64,000 bases of DNA. It comes from Mya arenaria (taxonomy: Eukaryota > Mollusca > Bivalvia > Myida > Myidae). The position numbers were made by a program, and so were the translations under genes. The stretch is taken from positions 4,456,713 to 4,520,712 of the forward strand of contig NC_069124.1 of assembly GCF_026914265.1 (NCBI RefSeq), read 5' to 3'. The first letter of the stretch is position 1, and the number at the start of each line of letters is the position of its first letter. Positions 12,549 to 24,005 of this stretch are shown one piece after another. The notes under the pieces were generated by a model. That model made no database searches. It was not told where the DNA came from and saw only the letters and a list, made by a program, of their open reading frames with translations.

Positions 12549-15500
12549 CTGGAGAAATATAACTTTAAATATAAAGATCAAAGGTGTTTTTGTTGGTAGT
12601 AAACTAGTTTTTGTTTTATACCGGTTTCTCAAACGGTGTATATGTTGTGACATTTTCACTAAAACGAAAGCCTTAGGCATTATTTCTGAATTTATTCAAT
12701 AGCCCGTTTACATGCAGAATAATGCCGTTGAAGCGGTACACAAAACCATGCATTTGTTACTTCAAACGAAACTTTCGAAACCACCGAAACCCTTGATACC
12801 AAAACTGAAACTAGTTTGGTATCAACAAAAACGCTCTTAATAAAAGTTCAGGGGAGAATACTGTTATTCAGGAAACTTTTGAACTAGTCACCCATGCTAA
12901 AATGTTTGAAACTGTTAAAGGGAAGTAATACAATATATTTCATTTTAAACAAAATCAAGTAGTTATCTCCTATTATTAATCATACCGCATCTAGGGTCGG
13001 TGCCGTTCCAGCCGGTGCCGTCCGTGGAACAGAGGCGGAAGCCGCCGCCCACTAGCTCGTACCCTGAGTCGCACGTGTAGTTGACCGCCATCTCCCCGTG
13101 CATGAGCACATAACCGCCGTTTATAATAGCTTTGGGCGGGTCGCAGACTGAAAAACGGCATTTGAAATGTTTAGATCAGCACATAAATAATTGAAATAAT
13201 CGAAACTTTATATTCATACTTAATATGCTTAAACATCCGGATACTTAAAACAAAGAGGGCACGTTAACTCTTTCCAAAGCTATAAATCTGCTATGAAAAT
13301 GTACATTCTTACCACAGAAGGGGTTCGGGAGGTCCCAGTCACCGTCCGTGCCACATAAAGTGACGGTGGTCGAATTGGTGCTGTAGCCCGTCACACACCG
13401 GAAGCTGGCAGACGTAACAAGGCCGTCCGTGCTTAAGGTCACACTGCCGCTTGGTGGGTCGTACTTCGTGGAACATAAGACTGAATAATATCGAGTAACG
13501 CATTAACACATCATGTTGTTAGGCAACGTTCACAGTGGCGTGATTATAGGAGCTCAACTCCATCCAACCCGAATTCCCTTTCTTACATGTCATAAAATGA
13601 AGGAAAAAAAAGGTTATGGTATGTCACAAACGGGAATTTGTGCTTGATGGACTGTTTCGACTTATGAGTTCAGCTGCTATCTTCAAGCCACTGTGGCATC
13701 GTGGTAGTACATGCAACGCTTGTCAACTGGTTTGGGTAGAACTCCGTGAACTAAGTTGATGCTGTGTTGGTATTTGTAGAGCTGTCTGAATTTGTTTCGA
13801 AGATCTTTAAACATTTTTAATATTTAGTTTCGGGCGTTAATCAAACGAAAAAGATTTACAACTGTAAACCGGTTATGGATGACATTACTACTTACCACAA
13901 ATAGGCTTTTGGTGGTTCCACACTCCCGTGGATGTACACGTGTGCACGTGCTCTCCAGACAACGTGTAGTTCAAGGCGCACGCATATAATGCACGTGTGG
14001 AACTACCGTTTGTGCTTTTGACAACCGTCAGCTCTGGTGTTGTAGTTATTGTATCGCATGAAGCTGAAACGAAATAATATTCTGAAGTTCAAAGTGTACA
14101 TACGGAAAAATATCTACAAAAACGAACATTGACTCAATCGGTGAGTTTGCAACATTTCCCGCTGTCGCAGAAGTTCTAAATAAAGAGTTTGAAAGAACTA
14201 ACCATCGTTTCTTTTAAAACTATAAACTTAAATCTGATAAGGTTAATGGTTTTATGTCGTTGTTGAAAAGCAGTCTTACTGCATGAAGGATCCACATCCT
14301 CCCAGCCACTAGCATCATCAAGGCAACGCCGCTGGGTTAGGCCGGAAATGCTGTAACCAAGGGCGCATCCGTAGTTTGCCACCTGGAAGCCGGAAGTCTC
14401 CGTGATGTACATACTACCGTGCAGTGGCGCACCCGGTGAGTTACATTCTGAATGCAAATAAAATGTACTTTGTACAATGGAATCCAAATTTGATAAATAT
14501 TAGAAACTCCAGAATTTGGGGCCTGGATTAGCATGCAAGATATACGACCAGACAAAAAAGAAGGTAATAATAGTCCGCAAACTTCACGCCGCTAGGCCGC
14601 TTACTTCACGCCGCTAGGTCGCTAACTTCACGCCGCTAAGCCGCTAGGCGGCTAACTTCACGTACATAAGGTCTTCTTAAACAAACCTGGTATGCCGGTG
14701 ACAAAGGTTTAGGACCAAACTCTCTACAGCAAAGGTCCATTATACATGGAGCTTATCTTAGTGCATAATTAATCAACATACTGCATGTGGGTGAGGGGTT
14801 GCTCCATTGACCAGCTGAAGTGCACGTAGCGGTCCGCTGTCCACTCAGGTAATAATCGGCATCACAGGCGAATGTCGCCATCGTCACCAGCGTGTTTGAG
14901 GTCAACGACACGTTACCGCTTGCCGGGCTTGAAAGTGTAGGACAGGAAACTGCAAAAAACACAATTTCTTAGAATGTATATTTACTAATACTAATCCGAC
15001 ATGTTTTTTCTATATATTTAGACTAGTTCAACAGATAGGAAAATTCAGAATAACCATTCTAGTTTTTTTAATTCCCTAAAATATTTCTTATATTGTAACA
15101 CATAGTTATGACCAAAACATTAAATTCTCACTATTTTTTCTCAATTTAATGTAATGTAACAACATTTGCAACAATATCAACATCAAAACAAGGACGTACC
15201 ACACTGTGGCGGACTAAAGTTCCACGTCCCGTCTCCACGGCACGTTATAGTCACGTGACCGTTCAACGTATAACCTTGTATACAGGTAAATGACGCCGAC
15301 GTTTCCACGCCGTCAGTATCGAGAATCACGGCGCCGCCACTTGGGATTGAGATCGTCAAGCATGTTGCTGAGGAAAATAATATATGAATATGATTGACCA
15401 TTGTATGTTACACGTTAACTGTTTGATTTATTGATCGGTTAATTGATTGATTTCTTTCACTGATTGATCAATCGAAATATAGTCTATTACATTTCGTTAA

Positions 15501-18500
15501 GCAAGAAAAAAATAGACAATCATATAATAATTTTGTAAATGAATCGTCACGATGATCATGATGATGATCATCAAACACCTACTGCATTCAGGGTCAGCTC
15601 CGCTCCAACCGGAACCGTCATTTGCGCATACACGCAGATGGTCGCCTTGCAACGAGTATCCTACGCCGCACGTGTAAGTCGCGTGGGAGTCGTTTGCCGT
15701 CATTGATCCGTGCTGTGGCACCGTCGGGGAGTTACAATCTACATTAAAATGAAATCGTGCTTGTACGTCAAAGTTATGTCTTATCTAATAACTGATAAAA
15801 ATATCCAGCTGTAGGAAATACTCTAGAACGGGTGTAAATAATCGTCGAAGAGGTCAAGGTCACACTCACATTACTAGCAACCGCTGCCAATTGGGAAAGT
15901 GGCTATTGAAATTAAAATACAAATTGTATGAGGGTGTTATTTACGTCATCAACATATGTGTTCTTACAGCAAGATGGCGTTTCCAGGTCCCATGATCCGT
16001 CTACTTGACACACCCTCTGTCTCGCCCCCGCCAGAGTGTAGCCCAGAGCGCACGCGTACTTCGCCAGGGTGGCGTAACCCGTGGACGCCAGGTCAACAGT
16101 CCCGCTGTCCGGGGTTAGCAGCGGATGGCACATGGCTTTCGAACGAAAAGTAAGGGGAAAACCGTGAAATGTGGAAAAATGATTTAGTTTTGTTTTTGAA
16201 AATGGACACACATCTAATTTCGATGGAATTTTAGACACGAAAACAGTAGCAAATCTGCTACAAAAACAAATATCCAGTACATACAACATGTGGGTGGTGT
16301 CTCCCAGGCGCCGCCACTGCTGCTGCAGTACGTCTTGCTTATACCGGACATGGTGTAACCCTTTTCGCACGTGAACAGTGCAAACGTCTGTGTGCCCGTT
16401 GAATTCAATGTGTAGGACCCGCCATTGGGGGCTGCCAGGGGGCTGCATTGCGCTGTAAAGCAGTGAAGTGATCTCATAGAGGTCATATTAATGTAAATAA
16501 GTTTTGGTCTATCTGAGGAGATCGAAGCACTTTAAAACTGATATATTCATCAACACAACTAGATGTACACGGCAACTATCATGAGTCTATAAAATTCTAT
16601 TGACTGTGATTTCATTTTTTGGTGTTCTCTTTTGCGGTGCTTTAATGGATGCAAATTATATCTAAAAATGTATGGTTACTGCAAACTGGATCGGTGTCGC
16701 TCCATCCGGTCCCGGCAACGCTACAAGTGCGGATTATGTGCCCTTGAAGCGCATACCCGACGTCGCACGTGTAGTTAGCTGTTTTTCCGTCAGACACCAT
16801 GGTCCCGTGCAGTGGGGTAGCGGGCACCTCGCACTCTGTGTGAAATCAAATAATTAATTGAAAGTTACTATGCAAACTTTATCTACTATAAGTGGCTAGT
16901 TCACATTTTTATCGCTGTTGTTATAGTTGTTGGTGTTGTTCTATTCGAAATTAAGTATCTCTTCATAGTTATTTTATAATTTGGATTATTTTGATAACCT
17001 ACAGATAACCAGTCAGATAAAACATAACCATGCTCATAAAAAATGCATTCGTTTGCCTGCGTACCACATGTGGGTGTCAATCCGTCCCATACGCCTGTTG
17101 TGAGGCACACACGCGTTGCCGCGCCTTTCAGCGTATATCCGGTCGCGCACGAGTAAGTGACAACGCTCGTGACTCCGTCAGTGGTCAGGTCCACAGATCC
17201 ACTTGCTGGGGTCCCAGGATTAGAACAATATGCTGGAAAACGATCAAAGGAGTTCAGCTAATACATATGATCAATAATCAGCTTAATGTGTATTGCTATT
17301 TGTACAGCGGGGACTTATCGGTCCAGCCAATCCCATGTAAAATCCCCGCCCTGCGGAAACAAACTGCTGGTATAATCCCCGCCAAATGCCCCCGGACTCC
17401 AGGGACATCCTAGGTAAGGCTCATTTCCCAATCACGGCCCATTTCCCCCGCTAATACCCGAGACCCCCCCCCCCCCCCCCCCGGACCGGGGGTGTGGGAG
17501 CGTGGTTACAATTGACTGGTGCATAAATATATTACAAATCATGAAGGAGAAGAAGGAGTAATCTTTGATGATTGTACAGTTTTGGCAGGTATAGTATTAT
17601 AATAGGTCGCCCTTCATCTGTTGACCCCAAACTAACCAATGAAAATACGATACGGCAATGCGTAATAATGATAATGACTAGAAACGAGCGTTTGACGACG
17701 ACGACGCGGGACAAAGAAACGTCATGCAGACGACAGAAAGACATTCTGAACAGTGAAAACGCTTCCCGGAGAAAAAAAAACACAACAACATGGACTTACC
17801 ACAAGTTGGTGCCAAGGGTTGCCACGAAGTGTCAACCTGGCAGACCCGGATGTTGGACCCCTTCAGCGAGTATCCCACCACACACGTGTAATTTGCCGTG
17901 GTTGTCTGTCCGTCTGTAGACTGCGCAACACTGCCGCCCGTCGGATTGGAAAGGCTGGTGCAGCGCTCTGAAAAAAATAGATTTGTAAAAACCGTTACAA
18001 AGAATTTTCCAGAGGCAACATGGCTACACAGAGGCAACATGGCTACACAGAAGCAATATGGCTGCAAAGGCAACATGGCTACATCTATTTCACTATTTTG
18101 CACGAAATGTCGGTATGTCACCTGATAAACGATACATACTTTGCTACCAAGAGAACACAAGTTATAAACTTGACGGAAATCTAGCGACAACGTTACGGAT
18201 AAGTGGTTATAACGTTCCGCGTCTCGAGCGCAAATACCGGAAGTGTTGTTTCACGATTTCGACTCTAATGCAATCTACACCACACTTGGGATAAGTTAGT
18301 TATTGTGACATATATTTTCACACTGATGTGAATTATGTGCAATCTACCGGAAGTAGACACACTCTTACTTGAACAGACCCTGAACCTTGACTCACCGCAC
18401 GTGGGATCTGTCGCCTCCCAACCCGTTCCGTCATCCATGCAGCGTCTTGTGCCTAAAGCTGATATGACGTAGCCGAGATTGCACGTGTAGTTGGCATATT

Positions 18501-21500
18501 GACCAAAAGAGTTGTCATCAATTTCCACGCTACCTTGAAGCGGAGCAGATGGCGCCACACATCCTGTGAATAAACTGAGCCTTAGATGTGTTTTCATAAC
18601 AATATCATACATTATAATCACGTGGGGATGTGGCTCAGTGGTAGAGCGTTCGCTTTGCATGTGAAAGGCCCCGGGTTCGATCCCCGGCATCTCCAAATCA
18701 TTTTTTAGTCGCAAGTGTTTCTCTCTTATTCTTGCGGAATATGGTAAGGCGGCGTCCATCCAATGAAAGACGTAAAAAATCCTTTAAAATGCTCAGCGAT
18801 ATTGTGACAACTTAAAGCTGTGTTGTGAAACCTGTCCTCATCGACCTCATCGTTAGATAAACTTAAAAATTTACAAAATTGTTCAGTGCATCTATTCAAT
18901 ATAGATAAGGGGATACGGCTCGGTTGTAGACCGTTTGCCCTGGATGTGAAAGACTCCACGTTCCATCACCGGCATCTCCGGCATATTTCTTTTCTGAAAG
19001 ACCTAAGTCGACGATATATATTTTCATAACTATACAAAATTTTAAAATGTTTCCCGAGATTGGTACATATATTTTACTTCTTTCCTTTACTTTGAAAAAC
19101 TTAATTGAATGCGAAAATCAGATTTCCTTTTACCCGTGTTTTTATATTATTTGTAACACTTTCTAAAGGCCTTACTGCACACAGGCTCGTTGTATCTCCA
19201 TAAACCTGAAGTAAGGCACGTGATAGTTTCCGTTCCGCTCAGGAAGTAACCAGGGAGACAGCTAAACGTGGCCTTAGTGGTCATGGTATCCGTCGTCATG
19301 GTAACGTCGCCACTCGTTGGGACGTTCAGGATCGGGCATGTTTCTGAATAGTCAATGAAGGGTGTGTGTCAAACTATACTACAATCTATAATCTATTTAC
19401 GTTTTACTAACACACTATTGATTATTTGTATACATAACTAAATGAAATATTTAAGACCTATCTGAATGTAGTACAAGCTTCTAAGACTCTTCTACGCTTA
19501 TAAAACTCCACTCGGGTCTGATCCGGGCTCGTCGATGTTTTAGTAAAAAGCATAGTTGTTTTTCTTTAAAAAAGACTTAACTGAAAAGAAATAATTGTTA
19601 TCCCGACATGTAGTAAAATAAGCGAGTGATGGGGTCAAGGCTATAAATGGTGGCCAGTCAGCAAAAAAACTATTAAAGTCACGCTAATCACGACTTATCT
19701 AAATATAGCGAACAAGAAAATGCAGCGACATTGACCTTTAAAAGTGAGAACAGAACACATTTTATTGCAGCAAGGCAAACCATTGTTGGGAAATGCCAAT
19801 GTTGTTTCCCCAACATATCCTCTCGCTTACCACAAACCGGCTCACTGAAGTCCCAGGATCCATCACTTCTACAGGTGATGTTGCCCTGGCCATTCAGGGT
19901 ATACCCCACCGTACAGGTGAAGGACGCGGTTGTCTCAAGGCCATCCGTTGACAGAGAAACCATCCTTCCGACAGCAGTTGAAATTGTCTGACAGGGCGCT
20001 GTAAAAATGAACACCGTTAAAAATACTTTCTTAAAGAATAAAGGGATAAATGTGCACATAGAGCGAGAGAGAGAGACGCAAAATAATTGGAGATGCCGGG
20101 GATCGAACCCGGGGCCTTTCACATGCAAAGCGAACGCTCTAACACTGAGCCACACCCCCACACATAACAATGATTTACGGATCACGGATTTACAAAATAT
20201 TATTATTATCTATTATTTTTGCTCAGTTATCTGAAAAAATAACAGTGTTGCAACATGTCTGTTACGAGAAATGAGAACTTTGAATAGTGCAGACAACTTG
20301 TATAATTATATGACACCACTACATCTATACATTAATTTGATACATACTGCATTCAGGGTCTGTACCGATCCAACCGGAGCCGTCATTTGCGCAAACGCGC
20401 ACTCGGTCGCCTTCCAGTGAGTAGCCAACGTCACAGATGTACGTCGCGTGAGAGCCGTTAGCCGTCATGAAGCTGTGTTGGGGCATCGGAGGGGAATTGC
20501 AAGCTGGTAAAAGCACATTTCAACATATACATAATCAAGCAAGGAATTCTATATTAGTAAAAAGTCAATTAAACATTGAATTTCACATTGAGTATTTTTT
20601 AATCAAATTAATAAAGAGCTCTAAATATGAAACAGGAGTGTATATAATTTACGGCCAATATGAGGCTACAGTGTTGAAAACTAACATAGGTGTAGCTTAT
20701 GTGGAATGCATAAAATTATAACATAACTGTTCTGTGTCTTGTTTTTAAACGAATTATTACTGCAATTGTATTATTTAACCAGCTTACAACATGTGGGTGC
20801 TGTCAGGTCCCATGAGCCGTCATCCCGGCAGGTGCGAGTTTCCGTGCCCTGCAAGCTGTACCCAACGTCACAGATATAAGTCGCTGACGTCACGAGTGCA
20901 GTTGTCGACAACGTCACGTCCCCACTGCCAGGTGGCGGAAGAACGTCACACAGAGCTGAAGTTAGTGAGCAGTTACAGTGAAAGAGTTTATGTATTGCCG
21001 CAAATATATGACTGCGGTTGTCTTGTTTTGTGTAGCTTACATTGGATGGCAGTATTGTTTCAAATACGAAACGACTAATTTAAATTTCCAATTCTTTTAT
21101 TTTTTAGCAATAACGTCTATATATGAAAACAGCATACTGCAAGTCGGTAAGGTATCCCAAACGCCCCCGTTACAGTATACTCTGACGTCACCAGACAACG
21201 TGTAGCCTACGTCACAGCTAACGTCAGAGAACGTCTGCACACCGTTGGCTCCCAGCACGTGGTTTATGCCTGCTTGAGCAGCGGGCGGACCGCAGCTCTC
21301 TATAAAGCAATTTCCATTTTTATTATATTATTTCTACTTAATAAAAAGAAAAAGTAACATGTTTCCATACAAATTCTTCACCAGCGTTGAATGATAGTGC
21401 AACATTTTTACACAATACAAGCAAATTAAAATGTGCATACTATCTTAAAACTACTCTAATGTATCAAATGAATAAGGCTGTCCTAAAATACATCAATTTA

Positions 21501-23343
21501 TAAGCATCCGATATATTATCACGTTACCACAGGTTGGGTCACTGTCGCTCCAGCCCAGTCCGCCAGACTGACACGTGCGCATGGCTGACCCGGCCAGTGA
21601 GTAACCCTGACTGCACGTGTAATTTGCTGTTAGTCCGTCAGCTACCACGGACCCGTGCTCAGGTTGAGTGGGATCGTTACATTCTGAAAGAGGATGTTTT
21701 TGCGTCTTGGAACTCATACCTTCGTAAAAATGTCTATAACATGTGTAATACATTGATCCATGCTTTCTACCATTACTGTTACATATCGAACGCTACAGTG
21801 TCATTATTAAAGAGACGTTCTCGGCGAATGCGATCTCATTTGTGTATACAATGTATTAGGATTGACAATATAACAAGCTGTTATGGACCTTCAAAACACG
21901 TTTCATTTATCAAATACAGTGTGTGTATACCACGTGATAAATAACGTCATATATGCTACGTCAGAAGGCAACATTTTGCTTAAAATGAAGACTTAAATCA
22001 AAGATAACTTTTCTTTAAGTACACCATTTTGAATGAAACAAAGGGCAGTCTATGCCGCTTAACGAGCCACGCCTTCGTTTTATTACCGGAGTTTGATAAG
22101 ATGATAAGTTTCATCAAACACTTCGACAAATTTGTTTCCAAAATAATGTTTTGACAGTGCTCCGTCAGACGGCCGCATTGCGAAAAGGTTTGTCGAAGTG
22201 TTAAAAGAAATTACACTCTCAATCAAACTCTGGTAAAAGACCAAAGGCGGGCCTCTGTAAGCGGCGTAGACTGCGCTATGTTTCCTTTAAAATGGCGAAG
22301 AAATAGGAAAGTTATCTTTGTTTAAAGTCTTCATTCGAGGCAAATTATAGCCGACGTAGCATTTATGACGTAATTTATCACGTGGTATACACACACTGAA
22401 AGAGCTGATAACGATAAATGTCGACAAAATGATAGCTGTTTTAAGTATGTTTAAACCGTCTAAAACAAACCCTAAAACGTTCAGATGCTGACAAATGACG
22501 TCGCATTTAAGGACTTTTATATGCCATATAAAATACAACTGCAATTTCCCTCCGATGCCCCAACAACTCAGTGGCGTAGACAACAAGTATCCTACTTACT
22601 TTGTTCTCCTCTATTTTTCAACGATATCTTTATATTTCATTTCTAATCCTATTGCCTAAAGGTGATTTTATATATTGCCCGAAATACAGGCAAGCTTATT
22701 GGGCTTTGTCATTAGTTAAAATTACACTATTGTACACATACCGCATGCTGGTGTTGTTCCACTCCACACTCCTGACGTCAGACAGGTGCGTGTGACGTCA
22801 CCAACAAGGTGATATCCAAGACCACACGTCGAGTTTGCTTGACTTGTAAGTCCGTCCGAAAACAATTTTACGTCGCCACTTGAGGGTATCCCGATATTAG
22901 CGCAATATACTGGAAGACCAGTAAGTAAAGTGAAAAGTTAAACTAATTACATTAACGTGCTTTTATAAAAAGGAATTATAAGCCAAACTGATGTTTCCAT
23001 CACGTCGAACCGAACCATTTGATCGTCATGCGACCAAAGACATGCTTTATTTTTCTAATCTCTAAAAATTCACATTAACAAGATTTATGACACATTTACA
23101 TCAAATCGATGTAAGGATTTCAATTGTGTCCATCGGAAGGTCATAGGATAAAAATTAAAGACCTGTACTTACCGCATGTTGGCGGGTCTGCCGGTGACCA
23201 GGAGCCGCCTGGTTGACACTCCCGGAAGTATGCTCCGTCTAACGTGTACCCCACCACACATGTGTAATGGGCACTTGTCGTTGCCCCGTGCTTGGTGGCC
23301 GTCACAGTTCCACCGCTAGGGTGTGCAAGGGACGCACACCTGT
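11392..23343 (-). CDS. Distal 3' block of the CCP locus: 21 CCP/sushi exons, transmembrane helix and cytoplasmic tail
   Basis: Exons in transcription order: 23343-23173, 22909-22742, 21683-21528, 21299-21138, 20955-20788, 20503-20348, 19998-19831, 19343-19176, 18563-18396, 17967-17800, 17232-17065, 16835-16680, 16452-16285, 16135-15968, 15738-15583, 15367-15200, 14949-14782, 14447-14280, 14063-13896, 13480-13313, 13147-12986 (one CCP each), 12548-12351 (transmembrane) and 12050-11392 (tail, TAA). Every CCP exon is phase 1-1, 156-171 nt, open, bounded by AG and GT, and encodes four cysteines plus the tryptophan of a sushi fold. No start or signal-peptide exon exists between 23344 and the stop of the upstream cassette at 24006. 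The block is therefore either a distal alternative 3' part of the locus starting at 38760 or a headless paralogue. Intact reading frames favour the first. CCP arrays bind extracellular ligands; the ligand is unknown. Confidence 0.82.
14581..14662. repeat. Short tandem repeat in a CCP intron, about 24 bp x 3.5
   Basis: Repeats of acttcacgccgctagg with gccgctaagccgctaggcgg near the right end, which can fold back on itself. It lies in the intron between CCP exons 14949-14782 and 14447-14280. Confidence 0.85.
17464..17482. repeat. Poly(C) tract of 19 bases
   Basis: Uninterrupted C run (G on the transcribed strand) followed by ggaccggggg, in the intron between exons 17967-17800 and 17232-17065. 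G-rich sense RNA here could form a quadruplex; the length may also be a sequencing artefact. Confidence 0.9.
18011..18083. repeat. Short tandem repeat, about 18 bp x 4
   Basis: Imperfect copies of aggcaacatggctacaca just upstream (in transcription) of CCP exon 17967-17800. Intronic, no coding role seen. Confidence 0.85.
18624..18695 (+). tRNA. tRNA-Ala (anticodon TGC)
   Basis: 72-nt cloverleaf. The acceptor stem GGGGATG pairs with CATCTCC (one G-U). The D arm is GCTC-AGTGGTA-GAGC, the anticodon stem TTCGC/GTGAA with loop TTTGCAT, and the T arm CCGGG-TTCGATC-CCCGG, with discriminator A at 18695. The D and T arms contain the internal polymerase III A and B box sequences. It lies antisense inside an intron of the minus-strand CCP locus, between exons 19343-19176 and 18563-18396. 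Confidence 0.92.
18909..18980 (+). pseudogene. Degenerate tRNA-Ala-like copy
   Basis: About 214 bases after the intact tRNA-Ala ends, the sequence runs ggggatacggctcggttgta and ends accggcatctcc. It keeps the acceptor ends and overall spacing but has a broken D arm, a changed anticodon loop (CCTGGAT) and a damaged T arm. Read as a dead tRNA copy. Confidence 0.75.
20088..20159 (-). tRNA. tRNA-Ala (TGC), possibly a pseudogene
   Basis: Minus-strand copy almost identical to the tRNA-Ala at 18624-18695: same anticodon loop TTTGCAT, same T arm and discriminator A. Differences are GGGGGTG in the 5' acceptor strand (adds a G-U pair) and AGTGTTA instead of AGTGGTA in the D loop, which removes one of the two conserved Gs. 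That change could weaken folding or the A box. It lies sense-oriented in the intron between CCP exons 20503-20348 and 19998-19831. Confidence 0.75.
21917..22398. mobile_element. Palindromic MITE-like element, about 482 bp
   Basis: The left end CAGTGTGTGTATACCACGTG and the right end are reverse complements. The two arms stay alignable for about 200 bases each, through AACGTCAT, GAAGACTT, AAAGATAACTTT, GCAGTCTA and ACTTCGACAAA, around a loop of roughly 60 bases. No transposase is present. A TA precedes the left end but AA follows the right, so a TA target duplication is only half supported. It sits in the intron between CCP exons 22909-22742 and 21683-21528. Confidence 0.8.
22539..22572 (+). 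pseudogene. Inverted fragment of a CCP exon
   Basis: On the plus strand, tgcaatttccctccgatg followed by ccccaaca matches 25 of 26 bases at the start of the minus-strand CCP exon 20503-20348, in the opposite orientation. Similarity stops on both sides. It lies about 140 bases from the palindromic element at 21917-22398. Confidence 0.7.
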
Positions 23344-23588
23344 CTGTTGTTCATTTGATTAAGAAGTCTTATTAACATACGCAGTCGACAAAACACACGT
23401 AAATGACATTTTGGGACAAAAACAATGAAATGTCAACTTTGTTGGATTTTTCAAAAGCGTTAGACAGCACACTTCAAGGAAGTCTTAAAACTGATCTTAG
23501 TGTTTAACGTAGTTATGTCAGCGAAACTCAATCCGTTTTAACGTAATTCGTTTATGTCATAACGCATAATTACTGGGATGAAACATAG

Positions 23589-23715
23589 TTTATTTTGAAA
23601 ATCTACTCGGTAAGGTGTCCGTTAAGGATGATACGTTTGAAGAGCTTCATTCTCACAATTAACTTGTCATTTATAACGTGATCAGAAAAAAAGGGTATAG
23701 ACTTTGAAATTTATT
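23589..23715 (-). terminator. Candidate polyadenylation signals for the proximal tail exon
   Basis: Minus-strand AATAAA hexamers lie at 23715-23710 and 23594-23589, about 290 and 410 bases past the stop at 24006. Use of either would end the short transcript before the first distal CCP exon (23343), consistent with an alternative 3' end inside the locus. Confidence 0.5.
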
Positions 23716-24005
23716 AACAATTGCACAGTGAAATATAGAATATACTAAACACGAAAACAATAATACGTTACAAATGATACATTTTTTCTTTGTTTTCAGC
23801 AAATTTAATACATGTATTACATTTACGGAAGTAACAGTTTAGATCATGGCGGTTGGGAGCATTTGGTAGCATGCAGATGAACACTGGAAACACATACAAC
23901 AGAAAACTATGGCTCGACAAAGATATTACAGTAATAATTAAAGTATTTTGTTCGAAATGCGTAACTAATTGAACAATTTTGTTCTGACTTGTTTAGTAGA
24001 CATCT

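Larger units (their letters stand above)
14280..17967 (-). repeat. Nine-CCP homologous block, copy 2
   Basis: The nine CCP exons from 17967-17800 to 14447-14280 match, in the same order, the nine exons from 23343-23173 to 18563-18396. Examples: the first pair both read C(A/T)SL..P(S/T)GG.V with YTCVVGY; the second pair both read YC.N.G.P.SG.V with CLT.GVW; the third pair share ANYTC and GWSD.DP. The tenth-lowest exon in each block (15738-15583 and 20503-20348) is also clearly similar at DNA level. This is a long tandem duplication of a multi-domain block. Confidence 0.75.
18396..23343 (-). repeat. Nine-CCP homologous block, copy 1
   Basis: Partner of the block at 14280-17967 (see there). The ninth pair, exons 18563-18396 and 14447-14280, share the pattern P.APL.GS followed by ANY.C, GY.IS and R.C.DD, which places the block boundary between exons 18563-18396 and 17967-17800. 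Confidence 0.75.

Noticed and set aside
23344..24005. Separate promoter and signal exon for the distal 21-CCP block
   Set aside because: I checked minus-strand ATGs here; each runs into a stop or lacks a hydrophobic core, and no 70-nt phase-1 exon like the two known signal exons exists.
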